A program made the translations under genes and the position numbers. A DNA stretch of 64,000 nt from assembly GCA_051747265.1 (NCBI GenBank), contig JBNJFY010000010.1:62001-126000 (forward strand). The letters run 5' to 3'. Shown piece by piece: positions 18,092-33,000 of the stretch (its first letter is position 1; each line of letters opens with the position of its first letter). Origin of the DNA: JBNJFY01 sp051747265 (lineage in GTDB: Bacteria > Bacteroidota > Rhodothermia > Balneolales > Balneolaceae). The notes below the pieces were generated by a model. The model was not told the origin of the DNA. It worked only from the letters and a program-made list of their open reading frames with translations, and did no database searches.

Positions 18092-21000
18092 ATGAATTCT
18101 GGTTTCCCTAGTTCGAAGAGATTACATACCACTGTTGCACTCCTTTTTGCTAGTCTGCTGTTTTCGGTAACGGGTTGGGCGCAAAGTACCATCATATCAG
18201 ATCAAGGAACACAAGCCATAGGTAATAATGATATTGGTCAAAGTTTCACAGCTAATAGTGACGGGTATCTTAGTTCTATCGCCATTGCTGTTGATTCTCC
18301 TTATTCAGGGGCGACCATTACGCTCTATCAAGGGGAAGGAACCTCAATTCAATTGGGCCAACTCACTGGACAGAACCTGAATACAGCAGCTTCGCCAACT
18401 GACTTTACACAAGCTGTATTTGATTTTTCGGGTCAGAATATCTTACTGCAAAATGGTCAACGTTACACCTTCGTAATTGATCAACTTTCACAAATATATT
18501 ATTCGGGTACAGATACCTATATTGGGGGACAATTCTACTTTTCGGGTGGTTTTCAAAATGGTTTTGATGCCAATTTCAAAATTGTAATTCAACCACAAAA
18601 CAACGCCCCCACCGACATCGCACTCAGCTCCACCACGGTCAATCAAACGGGCGGAACCAATGCTTCGGTCGGCACCTTATCCACCACCGATCCCGACGCT
18701 GGGGATACCCACACCTACACCTTGGTAACCGGATCCGGGAGCACCAATAACAACTTTTTTGATATCGACGGCAACACCCTGCGCGCTAAAGACGCTTTCA
18801 CACTCACGCCGGGAGATTACAGCATTCGTATTCAAACCGACGACGGCACCGATACCTATCAGAAGGTATTTACCATAACGGTAGAACATGCGTTCCCGAA
18901 TGGAGACGGTACCCAAGCCAACCCCTACGAGGTGGCCACCGCCGAACAGCTGAGTGCCATACGACATTACCTGGATAAGCATTTCATCCAGACCGCGGAT
19001 ATTGACTTGGATGTGGCACCGTATAACACCGGGGAAGGCTGGGAGCCATTCAATTCAATATTTACGGGTAGCTACGATGGGAATGGTCATACCATTGATA
19101 ATCTCTTCATGGACCGGCCGGCGAATACTTTGCAGGCGTTATTTCCATTACTGCATGGAACGGTCACTAATCTGACTGTATCGAATGCTGATATTACCGG
19201 AAGTGATAATTCAGCAGTGCTAGCCGGTAGATCTGAAGATGGCATCCTATCTAATGTTACTGTCTCCGGCTCTGTTACGGGCACGCAAGAAGTAGGTGGC
19301 GTAGTGGGGGAATATACGTCCACCGTGCCGGTTACGCTATCGGATATAGAGTCCTCAGTGAGTGTTGAAGGACAACATATCGTGGGTGGCGTTTTTGGAA
19401 GCATTGGTGGGCAGGAGGTCTCTTTAGAGCGTGTGGCCGGATTAGGTACCGTTACCGGTATCCAAATTCTAGGGGGAATCGTTGGGCGTTATATGGCCGA
19501 TTCAGGTTCTATGATAGGTAGTTATGCGACCGGTGACATTACCGGTATAGGTTTTTCAACGAATGCGGGCGGATTAGCTGGAGGTGTAGAAGGTAGTATT
19601 CAAGTCGAGAAAAGTTACGCCACTAGTGATATTGATGTGTCTGCATTCATAGGAGGGTTGGTGGGCAACGTCGGATTGGATGTCGGCGAAACCCTATCCA
19701 TTACCAAGAGTTATGCGACCGGCTCACTTACCGGTAGCCTACCCGGCGGATTGGTTAGCAGAAAAGCATCTACCGATGGGACGGTTGATCTAACAGATTC
19801 GTTCTTTGATACGGAAACCACCGGTACAACTGATGCAATTGCCGGGGGTACGGCCACCGGGGGAACCGGACTCCCCACCGATCAGATGGTTAAAGATGCC
19901 ACCTACGCCGATGCCGGATGGGATTTGGCTACCATTTGGGGCGTTAATTTAGGACTGAATAACGGCTATCCCGTATTCCGAAGAAACGTGGATAACTTCC
20001 CACCGGAAGCGGAAGACATCACCATTACCGGGGAGTATGATGAAGAGGCCACACTGACCGGTAGCTACAGCTACTTTGATGACGAAAACGATGCCGAAAC
20101 CACCACCACCGTGCAATGGTACCGCGCCGACGATGCCGACGGCACCAACAAAACGGCCATCACGGATGCGGACACCGATACCTATACGCTGACTCAAGCG
20201 GATCAAAACAAATATATCAGTTACGAAATCACCCCGGTGAATGCCGCAGCTACCGGCGCGCCCCACCCCAGCGGATGGCAGGGTCCGGTGAAACCCAAAT
20301 TGGTGATAACTGATCTGCAGGAATATTCCGGAACCGCCGGAAGCACACTATCCATTTTAGGCAATGGTTTTGATGCCGCTGCGGGGGATCACACCGTGAC
20401 GTTTACGCCCGTGGGTGGAAAAACCAGTACTTCAGTTACGGCGGATGCTGTACAGGGGCAATTTCTATCGGTAACTGTTCCGGCTGGATTGAGCAAGGGA
20501 CCCTATCGCGTTCGGGTGAAACGTAGTTCGGATGATAGTGAAGCAACATCCTCATTGTTGTACAGTTCAATCAATGCGGGCGGTGGATTCGAACCGGTAA
20601 CTACGGATTTAGTAGGTAGTGATGATAGTAAGAGTGATTGGGGAGATTACGATGGAGATGGCGATTTGGATCTGGTGATTGCGGGTAGCAATGCCACCAG
20701 AATTTACCGCAATGACGGCAATGGTACTTTTGTGGATATCAATGCGGGTCTTCCCGATCTGTTATACGGCGCTGTTGAATGGGGAGATTACGATGGGGAT
20801 GGCGACCTCGATCTGGTGCTTAGTGGTATGGAGACCATATCTCACCAATATTCCCGGGTCTATGAAAACCAGGATGGTACCTTTGTGAATATCAATGCCG
20901 GTTTAACAACTATGAATTTCCCCGATGTGGCCTGGGGAGACTTGGACCAAGACGGCGATCTGGATCTGGTTTTGGTGGGTACGGATACAAATAACGACCC

Positions 21001-24000
21001 GTACGCTGAGATTTATGAAAATGACAATGGTAGTTTCAGTCCGTTTACCACCAATCTCACCGGCTTGTATTATGGAAAAGTAGATCTTGGAGACTTTGAT
21101 AACGACGGCGACCTGGATCTGGTAATGACCGGGATGGATGGTGGTACGGTTCCTACCAGCGTCATTTATAGAAATGATGGAGATCTCTCATTTACGAATA
21201 TCAATGCCGGGTTAACCGGTCTGCAGCGAGGAGATGCCGAATGGGGAGACTATGACAACGACGGCGATCTGGATCTGTTGATTACCGGTGATAGTAAAAC
21301 GGCCGACGGAAATTTGAGTCTCATTTATGAAAATGATAACGGTACGTTTACGGATATCAATGCCGGTATAACCGGCGTTTCCAATGGTACTGCTTCCTGG
21401 GGCGATATAGAAGGAGATGGCGATCTGGATCTGATTGTCAATGGTCTTGATGATGATAACAACAGAGTGAGTGAGATTTTTGAAAATGAAGGAGCCAACA
21501 CCTTTACGAATACGAATTCCAATGTAATCGGAACTGTTGTTGGATCCACTACCTGGGCGGATTATAACGGGGATGGTAGTCTGGATCTGTTGATCACCGG
21601 CTTGGACAATAATTCGGATCCCGTGGCCCAATTGTACAAAGGCAACACTCCACCCACGGTATCCAATGTTGCTATTTCAGGTACCGCAAGTGTAGGTCAA
21701 GACGTGACCGCTAGTTATGATTATAATGATCAGGATAACGATCCTGACCATAGCACCTTCCAGTGGTATCGCTCTGATGATGACCAAGGCACCAACAAAA
21801 CTCCCATTGGCGGAGCCACCGGACAGGCCTACACGCTCACCGAAGCGGATGCCAACACGTACATCAGTGTTGAGGTTACACCCAATGATGGTATAGCTGA
21901 TGGAGCCGCAATAGAAAGCACCTTACAAGGACCTGTACAACCTCAACTGCGTCTCACCGATCTACCCCAAACCCACGGAGCACCGGGCGCAAAAGTGACT
22001 ATTTGGGGGGTAGGTTTCGATGCCACCACCGGTTCACATAGTGTAGAATTTATGCCTGTGGATGGCGGCCCAGCTACGCCCGCTACCATTGATGCCCTGA
22101 ACGGCAATGCCCTCTCCATATCGGTTCCGGCTGCGGTGGAAGTAGGACACCACCGAATTCGCGTAACACGAAATTCCGATAATAGCCAGGCAGAAACCGC
22201 CAAGCTGTTTAGTGTCATAGATAGGAGTGGAGAATTTGTGGAGGTACCAACCAACTTACCTGGCGTAGAGGCGGGGCAACGTAGTTGGGGAGATTACGAC
22301 GGTGATGGTGATCTGGATCTGTACCTAAGCGGTGGTGGAAACGGTACTTTGATTAATGATATCTATGAAAATGAGGGTGGACAGTTCACCGCTACTACGG
22401 CAGGATTGGATGCAATGGTTGCTGGAAACAGTGAATGGGGAGACTTTGATGGCGATGGCGATCTGGATCTACTCAGTTATGGTTTAGTTGTGGGGTCGGC
22501 GAAGGTAACGGTAACTATATTTAAAAATGATAAGGGTATCTTTTCGAATATCGATGCCAATTTGCCCAATATTGATTTAAAAGAGGGTAGTGCTGACTGG
22601 GGAGATTTTGATGGCGACGGTGATTTGGATCTGGTGGTGAATGGAAGCGGGAGAATCGATGGGAGTATGAATTCTTTTTTTACGAAAATATATGTCAATA
22701 ATAACGGCCAATTTTCTGACCTTAATGCAAACTTAACCGGAGCAAAAGGACGAGCCCAATGGGGCGATTATGACGGAGACGGCGATCTCGATTTGTTGGT
22801 TAGCGGATCAACAATATATGAGAATGACCAGGGTTCATTTGCCAGTGTTAATGTAGGTTTAGATAACCTGCATGGAGATTTCAGCGATTGGGGAGATTAC
22901 GACCAAGATGGCGACTTAGATCTGGTGGTCAGCGGAATAGACGGTAGTGGGAATAACGTTACCAGGATTTATGAAAATCAGGGCGGCACTTTTTCAGCCT
23001 TGAATGCGGGACTTGCTGACCTAAACGGTAATGTAAGTTGGGGGGACTACGATGCTGATGGTGATCTGGATTTGGTGATTACCGGGGTCGATGATGCGGA
23101 TAACCCCCGGGGCATCATATATGAAAACGATGATGGGACCTTCGTTGAATCAAATATCAACATAGCCGATTTGAAATCTTACCCCACCAATTCATGGTCC
23201 GATTACGACGGCGATGGCGACCTGGATTTGCTAATCACCGGAAAAAATAGTGCCGGTGATGATAAAGCTATCCTCTATTCTAACAATAGTGCTCCTACGG
23301 CCAATAATGTCACTGTCTCAGGAACCCCGGAAGTCGGACAACAGCTGACCACCAATTACGATTTTGTTGATCCGGATGGGGACGCTGATCAAAGCAGCGA
23401 GTTCCAATGGTATGTAGCTGAGGATGACCAAGGCACCAATGCGGTGACGTTGCAAGGGCAGACTTCACAGACGCTCACACTCACCGAAGAAGCTTCTAAC
23501 GGCTATTTTGCTTACCAGGTAATCACCAACGACGGCTATGTAAACGGGGATACCCTGCACAGCTCCTGGGCAGGTCCGGTGGATGAATCCCTGCGAATCA
23601 CTTCTATTACGCCCACCATCTCCACAAACGAAAAATTCACCATCTACGCGGATGGGCTGGATCCGGTGGCTCAAAATAATAGCGTAACCTTTATCCCGCT
23701 GGATGGGGGACAGAACCACACCTTTACAGGATCTTCACTAAACGGGTCTGGCCTGCAGGTGGATGGTAGTAATACCATTGAACCCGGTAATTATCGCGTG
23801 GAAGTGACCCGAACCTCGGATAATACTACCTACCGCAGTGACCAGATTATCACGGTTCCGCGCTATAACGGACCCTTTTATCAACCGGATATAACCTTGC
23901 CCGATGTGGCCGGTACCATGGATTGGGCCGATTACGACGGCGACGGTGATATGGATGTAGTTATCAATGGCGAACAAGGGGGCGGAAATACTCCTACGGT

Positions 24001-27000
24001 GATTATTGTGCGTAACGAAGGAACCAATGGATTTACCACTGTGGATCCGGCTATTGATATCGCTGCCCTGGATGGCGATGTAGAATGGGGCGACTACAAC
24101 CAAGATGGATATCCCGATCTGGTAGTGACCGGCGCGGCCAACGGAAATGGCGAAACGGCCGCGGTGTATAAAAACGATCAGAATGGTGGATTCACCAAGG
24201 TAGATGCGCCCTTTAACAATCATAAATCAGGCTCCGCGACCTGGGGCGATTACGACGGTGACGGCGATCTGGATCTGTTTATGTCCGGTGAAGCAGGCAG
24301 CTTTATCTACGAATACCACGGATACGATACCTTCATCCAGGCCGATTCCCTGCCCGGAGTCACCAAAAACGCGGCCGATTGGATCGATTACAACAATGAC
24401 GGTCATCTGGATCTGTTTGTATCCGGCGTGAACGACACGGAATCGAAAGCCTACACCTTTATTTATGAGAATGACGGTGACGGCACCTTTACCCAAATCG
24501 ATCTACCCCAGTTTAAGATTGAGCATGTGTCCACTTCTTGGTTGGATCAGATCAACGATGGGATACCGGATCTGGCCATTATGGGGAGCGGTGCCTATGG
24601 TGGGGAAGATGTGGCTGAAGTGCTAGTCAATAACGGGGACGGCACCTTTACACCCTACGAAGATGATGCTGTCAATTTGGATCATGTCCCTGATAATGTG
24701 GACTTAAACCTTTCCCATCTGCAAAACGGGACTATTGATGTTGCTTACGATGGGAGCCGAGGCCGAGTTCGGTTGATGACGGGAGCCACCTCCGATGGCA
24801 CGGAAGTCACCAGGGTATACGTACTTAATCCTGATACCGATATATACGAGTCCTTGAATGCCTCTTTCACTGGCGTACAGCAGGGAGATGCTCAGTTTGT
24901 GGATGTCCATGGTGACGGCGATCTGGAAGTGGTAATCAGCGGTAAGGACGCCTCCGGAAATAATGTGTTTGAAATTTATGAGCAGGAATCGGCCGTAGCT
25001 CAGGCCAATGGCAGCCCGGAATACGGCGATCAGATCGGTGTTAATGTAAAGGAATATGGCGTATCGCAGATCAACGGATATCAGTTCTTCAACGCGCTGG
25101 ATCAACAAGGCGATGACAAGCAGCCGATAGCCGGATCTACAACAAATCATACGGTTGAATATAGCGATGTGGGATTGACCCTGACCTATGATGTTGAATA
25201 CACCGATGATTACGGTGGAAACCGCACGCTCACAGCCGACTATTCCGAGCCGGTACCCATGCCTTTGGCCGGATCCGGAACCGAAGCCGATCCCTTTCAG
25301 ATCACTAACATTCAAGAGTTTCAATTGATCACTCAGGATCTGGATGCGCACTACGTGCAGATGAATGATATCGACGCCTCCGCGACCTCCACCTGGAACG
25401 GCGGAAACGGGTTGAAGATCATCGGTTATGATACGCGCAGATGGCCCGTTAAATTTGGTGAGAGTTTTACCGGTTCCTACGACGGTCAGGGACATACCAT
25501 TTCCAACCTCTATCTGAAAAATGACTATTTCCGTCCCAACTCAGTGTTCTACGGACTGCAGGGCGCGATCAGGAATCTGAAGTTCACAAATGCGGAGCTG
25601 GTCACCGAGGGCATCGCTCAATCACGACTCGCCGGATTTATTACCGTGACCAACAACGGGGTAATTGAACGGGTGGGAGTCTCCGGTAAAATAGTAGGTG
25701 ACGATAATACCGAAGCCGGAACACTGGTCCATCTGAATGCGGGCACCATCACAAATTCCTATACAGATATTGAAGTGGTGGGTGCGGCCACCCAGTCGAT
25801 CTTTGCCTTTAACGCGCCGGGTGGTACCATCACCAATACCTACAGCAGTAGCACCTTGGATGGAACCCAGGGAACCAACTACCAAGGCACGCTGACCAAC
25901 AACTTCTGGGATAGCGACATCTCTGGAATCACCAGCAGCGACTACGGCACCGGTTTGACCACCGCCGAGATGAAAGACCGCACTACCTATAAAGATGCCG
26001 GTTGGGATTTCGATGGCACCTGGTTTGTGCATCCCTCAGTCAATGATGGATATCCCGAGTTGAGTGTATTCGCCAACGATCCGCCCAAAGCCAAGGATGT
26101 GCAACTGACCGGCACCCTGATTACCGAAAACGGGCTGACCGGCAGTTACCAGTACACCGATCTGGAAAACGACACGGAAGACGGGACGGTCACCAAGTTT
26201 TACCGCTCGGATGACGCCAACGGCACCAACCGAACCGAGATCACGGCCGTTAAAGGGGAAACCTACACCCTCAGCGATGCCGATGTGGGCAAATTCATCA
26301 GCTACGAAGTCACGCCTCACGACGGCAATCTGGACGGCTACGCGGTGGAAAGTCAGCGCAGGGGGCCCGTGCTTCGCAAGCAGACCATCGTGCTATCCGG
26401 AAATGAAACGGATATTAGCAATCGATCACGAAATACGGCCACCGAAGACAGTACCGACTTGGGAACCGTAGATCAGTATAACGATCAGCAAACGGTGACG
26501 TACACGATCAAAAATGAAGGAGATGTGGATCTGGAGCTGACCGGTACGACGACTATTGAAATATCCGGCCAACACCCGGAAGACTTTACGGTATCCAAGC
26601 AACCGGCCTCAACCACTGTAGCCGGACGATCCGAAGTTACATTTGAGATCACCTTCGATCCTTCGGATTTCGGGACGCGCAACGCAAACGTGGTCATCGA
26701 AAATAATGACGATGACCGCACACCGTACGTCTTCGCCATCAGCGGAGTGGGTAGAAACACACAGCCAGCCATCACCACCGTTGCCGAACAAGACTACCAG
26801 GAGGAGCAAAACGCCGGGTTAGTGATCGAGGCTAATGACGGTGAAGGTGAGACCTTCGATCAGCCGCTGACCTACTCCATTTCTGGCGGTGTGGATGCCC
26901 AATGGTTTACGCTCAGCAACGATACGCTGCGCTTCGAGCATACCCCGGATTACGAGGCAACCATGGATGACAATCGAGATGATGTGTACGAGGTAGAGAT

Positions 27001-30000
27001 CACCGTGGATGACGGTGGGGCCGAGAACAACACGTATACCCAGTCCTTTGCGGTGACCGTCACCCCCATCAACGAAGCCCCGGAGTTTCACGACCCTAGA
27101 GATAAGGAGATCACCGTGACGGAAAACATTACCAGACCGATTGCAGTGTTTATGGTGTCCGATCCGGAAAGAGATGCGCTGACCTATACCTTTATGGAGC
27201 AAAACGATCACAGCTTCTTCAGCTTTGATGCTGACCGTGAAGAACTGTCGTTCAAAAATCCACCCGATTTCGAGGCGCAGGCCGATGCGAATGGCGATAA
27301 TATCTATGAAGCCACGCTGGTGGTCTCGGACGGGGAATTTGAGAGTGAAAAGAAAATCATCGTCACCCTGGAAAATGAGAACGAACATCCGCCGGTGATC
27401 ACCTCCAACGAAGGAGCCGAATCGGCGGAGTTGACCATTGCTGAGAATAGTGTGGATGTGCAGCAAGTGACTGCTGAAGATCAGGATCTGTACGCACAAT
27501 TAGGCTACTCCATCAGCGGTCCGGATGCTCATCTATTCGACTTAACCGTTGGAAAAGGGAAAGAGCCCGGTCGTTCGTTGCAGTTTAAGGCGGCCCCTGA
27601 TGCTGAGACTCCGTTGGATACCGATAAAGACGGAATTTACGAAATTACCATCACTGTAGACGACGGCGACTTTACCGATCAGCAAGATCTGAGTATTCAG
27701 GTCACCGATGAAAATGAATTCGATCCGGTGTTTGTCTCCGCTACTTCCGTGGCCATTGATGAGGAGCAGCCACAAGGCACGCTGGTGCAAACCGTAACCG
27801 CCACCGATGCGGACACTACCGCGGAAGTGAGCTACGCGATCACTACCAACGCCGATCCCAATGGAAATGGCACCTCGGCCTTTGCTCTGGATGCGCCAAC
27901 CGGTCAGCTGACCGTTGCGGATCCGGCCGATCTGAACCGGGAAGAGCTAGCCTCGGTGACCATCACCTTAGAAGCCACCGATGGCGAGCGCACCGTAACT
28001 CAGGATCTGACCGTCAATTTGAACGACGTCAACGAATTCGATCCGGTGATTACCTCAGCCGATGGAGGCGATTCCGCTGAACTGTCTGTGGATGAAAACA
28101 CCGCCTCGGTGGTGGCCTTAACCGCTACCGATGAGGACGCGGAATCCAGCATCACCTTTAACATTACGGGTGGAGTCGACGCCGGGTTGTTCGATATCAG
28201 TGCTAAATCGGATGTCTTGCGATTCACCAATGCACCCGATGCGGAAGCCGCCGCCGATGATGACGCGGACAATGTGTATGAGCTGATCGTAGAGGTCAGC
28301 GACGGCTCCAATACGGATACCCAGCAGTTGAGCATTACCGTGAACGATGTCAACGAATTCACGCCGGTGATTACGTCCACTCAAGCTATAACTATTGATG
28401 AAGAGCCGGCAGCGGATGCCCAGATTCACGATGTGGTAGCCACCGATGACGATCTGACCGCTCAGCTGACTTATACCATTACCAACCAGCCGGATCCGGA
28501 CGGAGACGGTGAGCTTGCTGTGGTCGTGGATGAAAACACCGGCGCCTTGACCGTCAACGATGCTGATGACCTGGATCGCGAGTTGACGGCCTCACTTGGT
28601 GTGGATGTGCAAGTATCTGACGGTATTAATACCACGGATCAAACCATCACTATCACCTTGAGCGACGTCAATGAATTCCCCCCGGTGATAACCGCTGATC
28701 AGGCATTCACCATCGCGGAAGATGCCGCCAATGGCGACGCGGTGGGTACCTTGGATGGATCCGACCAAGACGCCACAGCTGTGCTGCAAGATTGGACTAT
28801 TACATCAGGTAATGATGATGGACTGTTTGCCATTGATGTTGCTTCCGGTGAGCTGACCATAGGAGACAACAGCACGCTGGACTACGAGACTACCACATCC
28901 TATACCCTGGAACTGACCGTTGGCGATGGTACCCATACCTCTACCGTAGAAACAGTGGAAGTGGCAATCACCGATGTAAACGACAACGCACCCGTATTTA
29001 CCTCGGCGAACTCAGAAACCATTGACGAGAATACAAGCGCGGTGCTCACCGCTGCCACCAGCGACGCGGATACCAACCCTACAGTCAGTTACTCGATTTC
29101 GGGCGGATCCGATCAAGAGCAGTTCGCTATTGATGCCAGCACGGGAGCACTCAGTTTTGTGACGGCACCGGACTATGAGAATCCGACGGATACCAACCAG
29201 GACCAGATCTACGAAGTGGAGATAGCGGCCCATGATGGTGTATTTACCACCACACAGAACGTGACGGTTACCGTTGATGATGTGAATGATAATCCGCCGG
29301 TGATCTCGTCTCCAGCCACACTGACCATTGATGAACAGCCGGCCAACGGAACGGAGATCCTGGATATCGAGGCCAGCGATCCGGATGCCAAGGATAACCT
29401 CACCTATAGCCTAATCACGAACCCTGATGGAAACGGCGACGGCAATAACGCATTTTCCATCAACAGTAGCACTGGTCAACTAACCGTTAATGATGAAGCC
29501 GATCTGGATCGCGAGCGATGGGAATCGGTGGAGGCAGAAGTAAAGGTAACCGATGGAATCAATCCGGTGACACAAACCATTACCGTGGCACTGAACGACG
29601 TCAACGAATTCGCTCCGGTGATTACCTCGGCTGACGGGGGGGACACCGCCGATCTATCCGTGGATGAAAATATCACCTCGGTGGTGGCCTTAACCGCCAC
29701 CGATGAGGACGCAGAATCCAGCCTCACCTTCAGTATTTCGGGCGGAGCCGACGCGGCAATGTTTGATATCCAAGCCAAATCTGAGGCCTTGCGTTTTAAT
29801 AACGCGCCCGACGCGGAAACACCCGCTGATGATGACGCGGATAACGTGTACGAAGTGACCGTGGAAGTCAGTGACGGCTCCAACAAAGATACCCAACAGT
29901 TAAATATCAAGGTGGAAGATGTAAATGAATTCACGCCGGTGGTTACGTCTGGCAATAACATTAGTATTGATGAAGAACCATCAGCGACCACCAAGATTCA

Positions 30001-33000
30001 CGATGTGGTAGCCTCCGATGATGATCGGACCGCCCAGCTGACGTACACCATAACGGATCAGCCGGATCCGGACGGCGACGGTGACCTTGCCGTAGCTATT
30101 GATGAAAGCAACGGCGCCTTGACCGTGAACGATCCTAAAGATCTGGACCGCGAGCAGAATGCTTCTATCGATGTGACCGTGCAAGTAACCGATGGCATCA
30201 ACTCGGTGGATCAAACCATCACCATCAACTTGAACGACGTTAACGAGTTCGCGCCGGTGATCAGTTCCGATGATGTAACCTATATCAATGAGCTGCAGCC
30301 GGTGGGTACGGAAGTGACCACGGTAATGGCCAGTGATGAGGATGCCACGGCCAGCTTGACTTATCAAATCAGCCAGAACATCGACCCCGATGGCGACGGG
30401 ACGGATGCGGTGGCCATTAATGCGAACACCGGAAAACTGACCGTGCAGGATTCCGAGGATTTCGACTTTGGGTTGATGCGGGAATTGGAGCTGACGCTTG
30501 CGGTGACCGATGGCGGCAAGACCACCACGCAGAATCTGACCATATTCTTGATGGCTCCGCCCGAAATCACGGCCACGGTACCGGCCGATCAGGAAGAAGC
30601 GGTTTCCACTACCGATGATCTGGTGATCACCTATGATCAGCAGCTCACCGAACGCGACCTGTCACTGATTACCTTGCAAACGCAGAACGGAAATTCGGCC
30701 GACAATGTGCAGGCATCAATTGACGGACGAAAGCTGATTATCAGTCACGACGCGCTGCTCTACAATACCTGGTATGATCTGACGCTTCCCGCGGGCATGG
30801 TGGAAAATCAGTATCAGATCAACAACGAAAAAGCGAGCGTAAGTTTCCGAACCATCCTGCCGCCGCCAACGGTCACCCAGACCAATCCGGCCGAGGGTGT
30901 CAGCGCGGTGCCCATCGATCAGGCCATCACGGTGACCTTCTCGCAGGAGATTACCCTGGAAAACACCGACGCCATTTCGTTGGTAGACGCGCAGGATAAC
31001 AGCGTAGCCAACGTGAACGCCACGCTGGACGGATCTACACTGACCATTACGCACGCTCCGCTGGTCAACGACACCGAACATACGTTGCGCATCGCTGAGG
31101 GCGTGGTCAAAAACACCGATCAAGTGGACAATCCGGAATTTGCCACCAGCTTCACCAGTATCAAGAAGCTGCCTCAGGTATCCAGCCGCAGGCCAGAGGT
31201 GGACGAGGAACGGGTAGCCACCACGGCGACCATCCACGTGGACTTCGACAAGGATATCCAAGCCGTGGATCTATCGCAGGTGCGCTTAGCCACGGGTGAA
31301 ACAGCGGTGCGTGATATTTCCGTGAGCCTCGGGGATTCCAGCATGACCATCGAGCATCCCGAATTAGAAAATTTAACGCCGTACCAAGTGACCATTCCAG
31401 CCAACAGTGTGGTCAACTTGGATGAGGTGCCCAACGAGGAGATCAGTTGGGAATTCACCACCATTATTGCCCCACCCGAGCAGGTGACCCTGACATCACC
31501 GGGGGAAGAGGAAGGGTCTGTGATCTTGCAGCCCACACTCAGTTGGGAGAAAACCGACCGAGCTTGGGAGTACGAAATCGAAGTGGCCGACAACCCCGAC
31601 TTCATCGAACCGCTGGCTACCGGATCCGAGCTCACTGAGCGGGAATTCAGCCTGGATCGTAATCTGGATTATTACGGCACGTATTATTGGCGGGTGCGCG
31701 CTCACAATGTGGGCGGCATCGGGGCCTGGTCAGAAGGCGGGGTCTTTATCACCAAAGCCGCTCCACCGCTGCTGGTGTTCCCATCCAAGGAGGAGGGCGA
31801 AATCAGTATCGCTCCCGAGCTCAGCTGGAACACCGAACACGGCGAAGTGCGAGCGCAAGTGCAGCTCAGTAAAGCCAAAGATTTGAGTACCATCGCTGCG
31901 GATACCTTGGTAGATGCCAGTCAGGTGACGCTAGAAAATTTAGAGGCCGATCAAGGATATTTCTGGCGGGTGCGTATTAACACTAAGGAAACGACCTCTG
32001 ACTGGAGCGAACTTTTCACCTTCCATACACGGCCCGATCCCGCAGACGTAGAAGAGCAAGACGATGTGGACGTCAACTTTGTGTTTACCAGCGAGCAGCA
32101 AGGTTCACCCGAAGGAACCACAGATAAGGTGGAAGAGAAGGATTATCGCTTGATCGGCTTACCCGGATCCGATGCGCTTCCCCTGGACGAGGTCTTTGAG
32201 GGCGAATACGATAAAGATTGGCGAGCGTTCTTCGAGAATGGTAAGGAAATCGATTCTTTCGAGGAGTATCATCCGGAAACCAATCGTCTGGCATTCAAGG
32301 GCGGAACCGGTTACTGGGTGCTGAGTAAATCGCTGCAGGATATAAAAGGCAAGCTGAAATCGGTGCAAACCGACGGCAAGGATCGCTACGCCATTCCGGT
32401 GCATCCCGGGTGGAATATCATCACCAACCCGTATCGCAGTCCGGTGAATTGGAGCGATGTGCGGGCCAACAACCCACTGCTGCGTTCCAGCTTATATGCG
32501 TACGAAGGACAGTTCCGTCAGGCGGATACCTTGAAGCCATTCACCGGTTATTACTTCTACAACGAGCCCTTTGTGGATATGGACACGCTCTATATTCCAT
32601 ACACGGAAATAGACAAGCGGTTGGATAAAGCGCCGAAAGCGATGGCGTCCGAGGTGGAACCCGAAAAGTTGGCTGCCCTGTGGGTGCACTCCACCTTCAA
32701 AAATGGACGGGCATCAGAAGTACGCTATGTATTTCCCGAGCAGGGCGAGGATCATAATTTTGATGATTTCCACCCGGATCTGGACATGGCCAAGCAGGGC
32801 ATGATGATCAAGAAGCGCGAAACGGAACGCATTGCCTATGCGAGCCTCTCCAACGCGTACGATCCGGAAGGCAGTGAGCGCGTAATGCAGATTAAAGGCA
32901 CTGTGGGTGAATCTGTGCGCTTGCGCTTACGCGGTGAGCACATGCCCCGGGAGGCTGCGTTGTTACTGGTGAATCCGGTGACGCATCGCTCCTTCCTGCT

